Source: CAZEJK01 sp964512045 (GTDB lineage Bacteria; Acidobacteriota; Thermoanaerobaculia; Thermoanaerobaculales; Sulfomarinibacteraceae). Taken from it: a DNA stretch of 7,987 bases. The stretch covers positions 1-7,987 of the forward strand of contig CAZEJK010000236.1 of the NCBI GenBank assembly GCA_964512045.1, read 5' to 3'. Shown here piece after piece: positions 1 to 4,985 of this stretch (its first letter is position 1; every line of letters starts with the position of its first letter). Both the position numbers and the translations under genes were made by a program. The notes under the pieces were generated by a model that saw only the letters and a list, made by a program, of their open reading frames with translations, searched no databases and was not told the DNA's origin.

Positions 1-30
1 CTCGGAGGCATGCCGAGCTGGGACGAGTAA
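1..30 (+). CDS. 3' end of an upstream gene, probably rloA (partial)
   Basis: Frame 1 is open from the window edge and reads LGGMPSWDE before a TAA stop. That stop shares its last A with the ATG of the next gene (TAATG), the arrangement of translationally coupled partners. RloB proteins are usually encoded directly after RloA, an AAA-type ATPase, so this is most simply the RloA C-terminus. Nine residues carry no diagnostic motif, so the identity rests on context alone. Confidence 0.5.
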   Translation, partial: LGGMPSWDE

Positions 31-671
31 TGGTGGCGAGTCGACGCCGAAACCGGGAGCGGACTCCGGCACGGCGACCGCGCGCGATCCGTCTGCCAAG
101 ACGCCGGCTTCTGGTGGTGTGCGAGGGCGAGCGGACGGAGCCCGACTACATCGACGGCTTCCGACGAGAGAAGCGGTACTCGCTTGTCGAGCTCGAGGTC
201 GTCAGGTCGGGTGGCGATCCCAGGAAGATCGTGGAGACTGCTCGAAGAAGGAAGAACGCTGCGAAGCGAGAGGCAAAGCGCGAAGCTGACGAGTTCGCCG
301 ACTTCGACGAGGTCTGGTGCGTGTTCGACCGAGATCGGCACCACTCCTTCGATGCTGCATGCCAGATGGCTCGGAGGAGCGGCTTCAGCCTCGCCGTCTC
401 GAACCCCTGCGTCGAGCTGTGGCTCCTGCTCCACTTCCGCGACAGCCCTGGCGCTCAGGAGTGCAAACTGCTGTGCAGGATGCTCCGGAAGTTCCTGCCA
501 GACTATGCGAAACGAGTCGACTTCGCTGACTTCAAGGCAGGCCTCGACGAAGCAACCGACCGAGCCCGCCGGCTCGATGAGGATGCCCGCAGGATGGGCG
601 AGGACGGCCGCAACCCAACAACCAGCTTCTATCTACTCACGGAGGCCATCGCCAGAGAGGCGAAGCGGTGA
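30..671 (+). CDS. rloB: RloB-family TOPRIM-like protein (abortive-infection / RM-linked)
   Basis: A complete 213-residue protein with the hallmarks of the RloB family. A strand followed by VVCEGERTEPDY (E32, G33, Y40) matches the TOPRIM-type acidic loop. VFDRDRH (D100, D102) supplies the second acidic pair, and SNPCVELWLLLHF (124-136) is the RloB signature. The first 26 residues are arginine-rich and residues 72-86 form a basic, helical-looking insert, both suited to nucleic-acid binding. RloB was named for open reading frames linked to type I restriction loci and works with the ATPase RloA; OLD and PARIS systems share the ATPase-plus-TOPRIM logic. A nuclease role is expected from the fold and not shown here. 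The ATG overlaps the upstream stop, so expression should be coupled to the preceding gene. All key acidic residues are present, so the protein looks intact. Confidence 0.88.
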   Translation: MVASRRRNRERTPARRPRAIRLPRRRLLVVCEGERTEPDYIDGFRREKRYSLVELEVVRSGGDPRKIVETARRRKNAAKREAKREADEFADFDEVWCVFDRDRHHSFDAACQMARRSGFSLAVSNPCVELWLLLHFRDSPGAQECKLLCRMLRKFLPDYAKRVDFADFKAGLDEATDRARRLDEDARRMGEDGRNPTTSFYLLTEAIAREAKR

Positions 672-676
672 CCGCT
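664..676. repeat. 13-bp palindrome around the rloB stop codon
   Basis: AGCGGT-G-ACCGCT is a perfect inverted repeat with a single central base, and the rloB TGA stop lies inside it. No T-run follows, so it is not a standard intrinsic terminator. It may be coincidental in GC-rich sequence. Confidence 0.4.
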
Positions 677-735
677 GGCGCGCATTGTTGTACAGCCTGC
701 TCTTCTACGTGCGTCGGACCAAACCTTCGCGGACA

Positions 736-749
736 CTCACCCTGGTGAG
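736..749. repeat. Inverted repeat in the convergent gap (possible weak terminator)
   Basis: CTCACC-CT-GGTGAG is a perfect 6-bp inverted repeat lying between two converging genes, where a two-way terminator would be useful. As a hairpin it would be 5 bp with a 4-base loop, and no clear T-tract flanks it on either side, so termination is only a suggestion. I see nothing else in the 125-base gap. Confidence 0.3.
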
Positions 750-796
750 GGACATCTGGTCTTTGATCAGCCAATCGCAGCGACCGCCCCTTGCTG

Positions 797-3625
797 TCAG
801 CACTCATCGCCCCACGCCGCTGCGATCACCTCAAGATTCTCCGGATGTAGGTCTGCATTACTGAGGTCGCCGAGCCGACGCTCGGCTGCGCCTTTGCAGG
901 CCGTGAGGCACGACTTGGCCTCCGTGCGGCCTCCTTGTCCGTCGCCTCCGCGCGCCGGCTTGAGCAACCAGTCGGAGAACACGTTTGGGTTCAGCTCGAC
1001 AGCCTCATCACTGTTCAGGCCGATCGCCGCAAGCTCCTGTCGCATCCGGAACCCCTGGTCATTCTGCCAGCGTAGAATCGCTGCGACGACACAGCGCAGC
1101 GGGAGATCCGCGACCTCCGCCACCAAGCCGCCGAATCTGTGCTCCTCGGCCCTCTCGAGCAAGTAACGCAAGAAGGGCGAGCCGAAGTCCATCATCTCCC
1201 AGTCAGCTCTGGTTCGTGCCAGCTTCCGGTCGAACACGGCTCGTAACCGTGTCAGGTAGCCGGGGAGAGCGTCTCTGACGTCTTCCGGAAGCCTCAGGTC
1301 GAACACCTCTCCCTGATGGGTCACCTCTCGCAGCTCGATGCCGAGCATTCCCAACATCGCTTCGACGAATGCCTTCACGTGATCCCGGCTGAGAGTGAAC
1401 TCCCCAGCCATCTCTTGGGGGTCAAAGCCGGCCGCGTACTCGAAAAGCTCTCTCTGCTTCTCCAGAGCTATTCGCGCTTCGTCCAGAGCGCCGTCGAGCC
1501 GTTGTGTGGTTCGGCTCTCTCCGACGCGCAGTGCATCCTCGAGAATGTCATGGACATCCACCAGCTCGGCAAGCTCGCCGAGGATCTCGTCCTCGAGACC
1601 TTCCTTGAACTCGCCGCCAAGAGGTGCAAGGTCCTGGACGATTCGGTCGATTCGGTCGTAGAGAAGATCCACGATGTGAGAGTCAAGTGTCTGTGGGGAA
1701 TGGACATTGAAGACAACAACCGTTTCTTCCTGACCGTACCGGTAGAGTCGGCCGACCCTCTGGACGAGGCGCATAGGGTTCCAAGGGAGATCGAAGTTGA
1801 CCAATATATGGCACTTGTGGTGAAGATTGACGCCTTCGCCACCGGCCTCGGTCGAGATGAGAAAGGACGCCGCGCCCTCAAACTCGCGAATCGCCTGGGC
1901 ACGTTCTTCCCAGTTCATGCTGCCGTTGATCAGCGTGACGGAACCGGTGCCGTAGATGCTCTCCAAGGCATGCTGTAAGTACTGCTGGGTCGAGCGGTAC
2001 TCGGAGAAGATGACGAGCTTCTCGTCCTGATTCGACTCGAGGATCGGTCGCACGATCTTGGTCACGAAGGCATCCAGCTTCGGATCTGCCCGAAGCAGCG
2101 TCTTTGCTTCTGCGATCAGATCGTCGAGAAGATCCACCTCCCCGCTGAAGAACTCGCGGCCGCTGGTGGTGCGGGCTTCTTCCCACTCCCCCCGGAACCT
2201 CTCGTCGTGTGCCTCCTCGTCTGTGATGTCCGCCAGGAGCTCAGCACCGGTCTCGAGAAGGCGCTGCCGTCTTCGAGCGAGCGAGTCGTGAATCGCGCGA
2301 ATGCTTGAGGCCGCAAGCTTGCGATAGGTCGTCATGGTGAAGCCGATGGCACGACCCTTCTGGCCCAGCAGCCGTCCGGCTTCGTAGCCCTCGCGAAGAT
2401 ACCTTTGGAGCGACCGGTCGAACGCCTGTTCCGCTTTCCCGAGAGGGATGCGGATGGCTCTCGTCACCTTTCCGCGAAACACGAGCCTGCCATCGGAATC
2501 CGTGACATCGGCCTTGTGGTTGCGAATGACCATCTTGCGGAGAATCTGAGGCTGCACCTCGACGGCTTGAATCTCCCGCTTCAGCTCTGGACGGAGCAGC
2601 TCGAGCAGGGCTTGGAACTTGTCGGGCTTTCCTTGGTGGGGGGTCCCCGTCAGAAGGACGAAGGCATCCGAGTACGGCCGGAGACTGGCTGCGAGGCGGA
2701 ACCGTTGCGCGGCTTCGACCTTGGATCCCCAACGGCGTCGGCTCAGCCAATGGGCCTCGTCGAAGACGATGAGGTCCCAGTACCCAGCTCTGTGCAGCGA
2801 CTCGAGGTGCTCGGGTGCCTTGAGGCGATCTACGGACCCGATGACGTGATTGTGCGTTCGCCACTGACGCGGTTGACGGACATGGAAATCGACTCCGTAG
2901 ATTTCGAACTCGCTCAACCTGAACTTGTTATGAAGCTCGTCCTGCCACTGCTTGACAAGGCCGGCGGGGGATACGATCAGGATTCGACGAGCCAGCTTTC
3001 GCTGAATCAAAGCTGACATGAGCATGCCAACCTCGATTGTCTTGCCAAGCCCGACATCGTCCGCGATCAGCCAATTCAGATTTCCCGATGCGAGGATATG
3101 GTGGACGAGATAGATCTGGTGGGGGAGCGGATCGATCTCGAGGTGCGACAATGCGCCGGTGTTCTCATTCCACATCCTCAAGGCGTTTGCGAGGCACCGA
3201 AGTCGGAGACGTTCCGCCTCTGTGGCCTCGCCAAGCTGACCCACCAAGAACCGCTCTTCGGCTCGCTTGATGCCTCGCAGATTCTCGAACGGTAGCCAGA
3301 CACGTTCCCCTATGCGCGGGAACTCGACCAGCACCTGGTCTCGGTGGCCGAGACGACGGAGCTCAATGACAACGCCCTCTCCAAGTGACTGTCTGGAATG
3401 TGACCGGGGCAGATCTTGGACTGCCATTCCGAGGCGGAACCCACACCGAAGGCTCTGCGCCGGTGCGAGCTCAACAAGGCGGGTCCGGATCCACTTCACC
3501 CGGAGTTCAGTCCCGCCTCCAAGCTCCCCTGACGATCCCAGTACGACTCCTGGTTCTGGATCATCGACCTTCCGAACCCAGCACCCCTCCACAGGAACGA
3601 GGCGGTCACGAATCATCGTCATCAT
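797..3625 (-). CDS. SNF2-type helicase, DISARM DrmD-like
   Basis: A 942-residue superfamily 2 ATPase with all helicase motifs intact (numbered from the ATG at 3625). Walker A DVGLGKT is at 190-196, motif Ia SPAGLVKQW at 219-227, DEAH at 289-292 and LTGTP at 325-329. KLVIFSEY is at 536-543, STEAGGEGVNL at 591-601 and QRVGRLYRYGQ at 622-632. Before the motor lies a domain of about 160 residues, with SLGEGVV and a WLPFENLRGIK stretch, as in DrmD-type proteins; after it come about 300 largely helical residues. Such motors use ATP to move along or remodel DNA, and DrmD is the SNF2 helicase of class 1 DISARM. None of drmA, drmB, drmC or drmMI is in the window, so DISARM membership is unproven; a stand-alone RapA/HepA-like helicase is the alternative. 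The start region has three in-frame ATGs (3625, 3622, 3616), all overlapping the end of the preceding gene, and no good ribosome site, which suggests coupled translation. Confidence 0.85.
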   Translation of the reverse strand: MMTMIRDRLVPVEGCWVRKVDDPEPGVVLGSSGELGGGTELRVKWIRTRLVELAPAQSLRCGFRLGMAVQDLPRSHSRQSLGEGVVIELRRLGHRDQVLVEFPRIGERVWLPFENLRGIKRAEERFLVGQLGEATEAERLRLRCLANALRMWNENTGALSHLEIDPLPHQIYLVHHILASGNLNWLIADDVGLGKTIEVGMLMSALIQRKLARRILIVSPAGLVKQWQDELHNKFRLSEFEIYGVDFHVRQPRQWRTHNHVIGSVDRLKAPEHLESLHRAGYWDLIVFDEAHWLSRRRWGSKVEAAQRFRLAASLRPYSDAFVLLTGTPHQGKPDKFQALLELLRPELKREIQAVEVQPQILRKMVIRNHKADVTDSDGRLVFRGKVTRAIRIPLGKAEQAFDRSLQRYLREGYEAGRLLGQKGRAIGFTMTTYRKLAASSIRAIHDSLARRRQRLLETGAELLADITDEEAHDERFRGEWEEARTTSGREFFSGEVDLLDDLIAEAKTLLRADPKLDAFVTKIVRPILESNQDEKLVIFSEYRSTQQYLQHALESIYGTGSVTLINGSMNWEERAQAIREFEGAASFLISTEAGGEGVNLHHKCHILVNFDLPWNPMRLVQRVGRLYRYGQEETVVVFNVHSPQTLDSHIVDLLYDRIDRIVQDLAPLGGEFKEGLEDEILGELAELVDVHDILEDALRVGESRTTQRLDGALDEARIALEKQRELFEYAAGFDPQEMAGEFTLSRDHVKAFVEAMLGMLGIELREVTHQGEVFDLRLPEDVRDALPGYLTRLRAVFDRKLARTRADWEMMDFGSPFLRYLLERAEEHRFGGLVAEVADLPLRCVVAAILRWQNDQGFRMRQELAAIGLNSDEAVELNPNVFSDWLLKPARGGDGQGGRTEAKSCLTACKGAAERRLGDLSNADLHPENLEVIAAAWGDEC

Positions 3626-4721
3626 CCAGTCTTGCGTTGGTTCGCAGAACTTCCTTGATCCAGCTCTCTTCGGAGTACCGGTCGCGTGCTCGAGGCATAA
3701 CCTCAGTACATGCAACCGGCGAGCTCACCATACCGGGGTCAGCGCTGCGGCTCAGCCAGCGTACAAACTCATGGAATGAGGAGAAGCTCCGATAGGCTCT
3801 CCGTCGCCACTGATCAAAGGCCTCCATCAGAAGAAGCTCGATCTCTTCACTCGAAGGGATGCTGCGAAACGCGCGCCCGAGCTCGATCGCCGCTGGCCAC
3901 GACATTTGCTCGTATGTGTAACGGAGCTGTGAGTCCGCGAACTCTGGGTGATTCTCCCAAGCTACGCGAGCTTCGAGTGCAATCTCGAGGTCGCAGACAT
4001 TGAGCCCTTGCTCAATCTGACGGCGTACAGCTTCTTTTGCTGTGCTCCACCAGTAACGGTCGAAGATCTCTGTGAGGATGTCGACTCCGTTGGGATCCCA
4101 CCCGGTCGTGTCAACCAGCTGAAGAGCTTCCTGGCGGGCTCTTTCCCAGCGGCTCAGGGTGCCCGAGGCCTTGATCTTGTCTCCGAACTCAGATCGCCTG
4201 ACATCCGGCTCGGGATCGAGAAGGTCTTCGTCGATGTCCTCCATGTCAAGGTCATTGACACTGTCAGAACCGGAACCGGAATCGGGCATTGCCGAGAGGA
4301 GGTCTAACCATCGTGAATCGAGATCTTCAATGACCGGCTCTGGCTCAGCAGCGAGCTCCTCTTCAGAAGGAGAACCGAGGGGGATGCCGTCTTCGTCAGT
4401 TGTCGAGGACTCATCCCAAGAGTCATTGTGTTCGGGCTGCTCGGATGGTACAGCTGCATCGTGCGCCGTCACTCGCGAGGCGAGAATCTTGCGCTCGCGG
4501 TCAGCAGTGAGATCGAGATCGGTGTCATCGAACGAGTCGGGGTCCCACGTGGCGGACGGCTCTTCTTGAACATCCTCTGAGCAGGGGATCAGCTCGAGTA
4601 CGACTCTGGCACTCACCGGCTGTGTGCGTGGACCGGGCACGTAGAGATTCTCGGCGTCGACGGCCTTCAGGTAGTAGACCGATGACTCAGCTTGGTCCGG
4701 TCTGTGGTTCTCGCGCTTCAC
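3606..4721 (-). CDS. Unrecognised protein with a highly acidic centre, partner of the SNF2 helicase
   Basis: I do not recognise this family. From a GTG at 4721 it is 371 residues in three parts. An N-terminal part (about 1-48) contains YYLKAVDAENLYVPGP. A low-complexity acidic part (about 49-173) has 42 Asp/Glu against 5 Lys/Arg by hand count. A helical, Trp- and Arg-containing C-terminal part (about 190-327) includes FDRYWWSTAKEAVRRQIEQG, and a tail ends in DDDDDS. The frame is open to a GTG at 4823, but third-position GC is about 53% in those extra 34 codons against about 77% in the next 47, so I prefer 4721. No clear ribosome site fits either start. The 3' end overlaps the helicase start by up to 20 bases, so the two are almost certainly co-expressed. 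No membrane segment or signal peptide is seen. The acidic stretch could mimic DNA or dock the basic helicase; that is inference. Confidence 0.75.
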   Translation of the reverse strand: MKRENHRPDQAESSVYYLKAVDAENLYVPGPRTQPVSARVVLELIPCSEDVQEEPSATWDPDSFDDTDLDLTADRERKILASRVTAHDAAVPSEQPEHNDSWDESSTTDEDGIPLGSPSEEELAAEPEPVIEDLDSRWLDLLSAMPDSGSGSDSVNDLDMEDIDEDLLDPEPDVRRSEFGDKIKASGTLSRWERARQEALQLVDTTGWDPNGVDILTEIFDRYWWSTAKEAVRRQIEQGLNVCDLEIALEARVAWENHPEFADSQLRYTYEQMSWPAAIELGRAFRSIPSSEEIELLLMEAFDQWRRRAYRSFSSFHEFVRWLSRSADPGMVSSPVACTEVMPRARDRYSEESWIKEVLRTNARLDDDDDS

Positions 4722-4767
4722 TGTGTTAGTCCGCGACACTCCTGATGAAACGACTTCGGAGGCAGAA

Positions 4768-4779
4768 TGTGAGATCACA
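4768..4779. promoter_or_regulatory. Small palindrome TGTGA-GA-TCACA, possible operator
   Basis: Two perfect 5-base arms lie around a 2-base spacer, about 47-58 bases upstream of the GTG proposed as the start of the minus-strand operon. The half-sites match those of CRP-type sites, but CRP uses a 6-base spacer, so this would be a different or chance site. No convincing -35/-10 pair was found beside it. Confidence 0.22.
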
Positions 4780-4826
4780 CACGAAGCGAGCGAACCCCGT
4801 GCCTCCACTTTCGAGCCTACCACGGC

Positions 4827-4985
4827 ATGTCCGGTGTGGAGACTCCGCGGGGGCTCAGCTCGGCGTTGTCAGAGCGGGAGCTGAGCAACACTGAGAAACG
4901 CCTCAAGTGGACGCTGGGAGGAACAGGCAACGCAAACGACGGCCGCGACAGTGCGACAATAGACCGGTTGACGGAGGGGGTGTGA
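4827..4985 (+). CDS. 52-codon reading frame directly before pglZ: small gene or remnant C-terminus
   Basis: This frame reads MSGVETPRGL... to ...DRLTEGV and ends in TGA, whose A is the first base of the pglZ ATG (TGATG overlap). By hand count its GC is about 58%, 56% and 77% at codon positions 1, 2 and 3, the periodicity expected of coding sequence in this genome. The frame stays open upstream to a stop at 4770-4772, and no ribosome site precedes the ATG. Two readings fit: the leftover 3' end of a BREX gene (for example pglX) cut off by arrival of the minus-strand module, or a small coupled leader gene. The product is not recognised. It also spans an inverted repeat, so the region could instead be purely regulatory. 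Confidence 0.35.
   Translation: MSGVETPRGLSSALSERELSNTEKRLKWTLGGTGNANDGRDSATIDRLTEGV
4853..4886. repeat. 9-bp perfect inverted repeat with 16-base loop in the divergent promoter region
   Basis: GCTCAGCTC (4853-4861) is matched by GAGCTGAGC (4878-4886), with a 16-base spacer. It lies between the divergent acidic-protein and pglZ genes, so it could be a repressor operator acting on both directions or a hairpin in the pglZ leader. No T-run follows it on the plus strand, arguing against a terminator. Confidence 0.45.
4973..4977 (+). promoter_or_regulatory. Ribosome binding site fixing the pglZ start
   Basis: GGAGG followed by 7 bases and then ATG at 4985 is close to the ideal Shine-Dalgarno spacing. 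It rules in the ATG at 4985 over the in-frame GTG at 4907, which has no comparable site. Confidence 0.8.

Noticed and set aside
184..864. 226-codon plus-strand frame overlapping rloB
   Set aside because: Frame-shifted shadow of rloB with Ser/Arg-rich product; the RloB frame contains the family motifs.
1316..1978. 220-codon plus-strand frame opposite the helicase gene
   Set aside because: It lies wholly antisense to the helicase motor region, whose motifs V and VI are intact; no ribosome site or known domain.
3626..3715. Upstream extension of the helicase to an ATG at 3715
   Set aside because: It would overlap the acidic-protein gene by about 110 bases, and the family-like sequence begins near MIRDRLVPVEGCW, so a start at 3625-3616 is more likely.
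4907..4984. Upstream extension of PglZ to a GTG at 4907
   Set aside because: The extra 26 residues are basic and unlike a PglZ N-terminus, and a strong GGAGG site with 7-base spacing points to the ATG at 4985.
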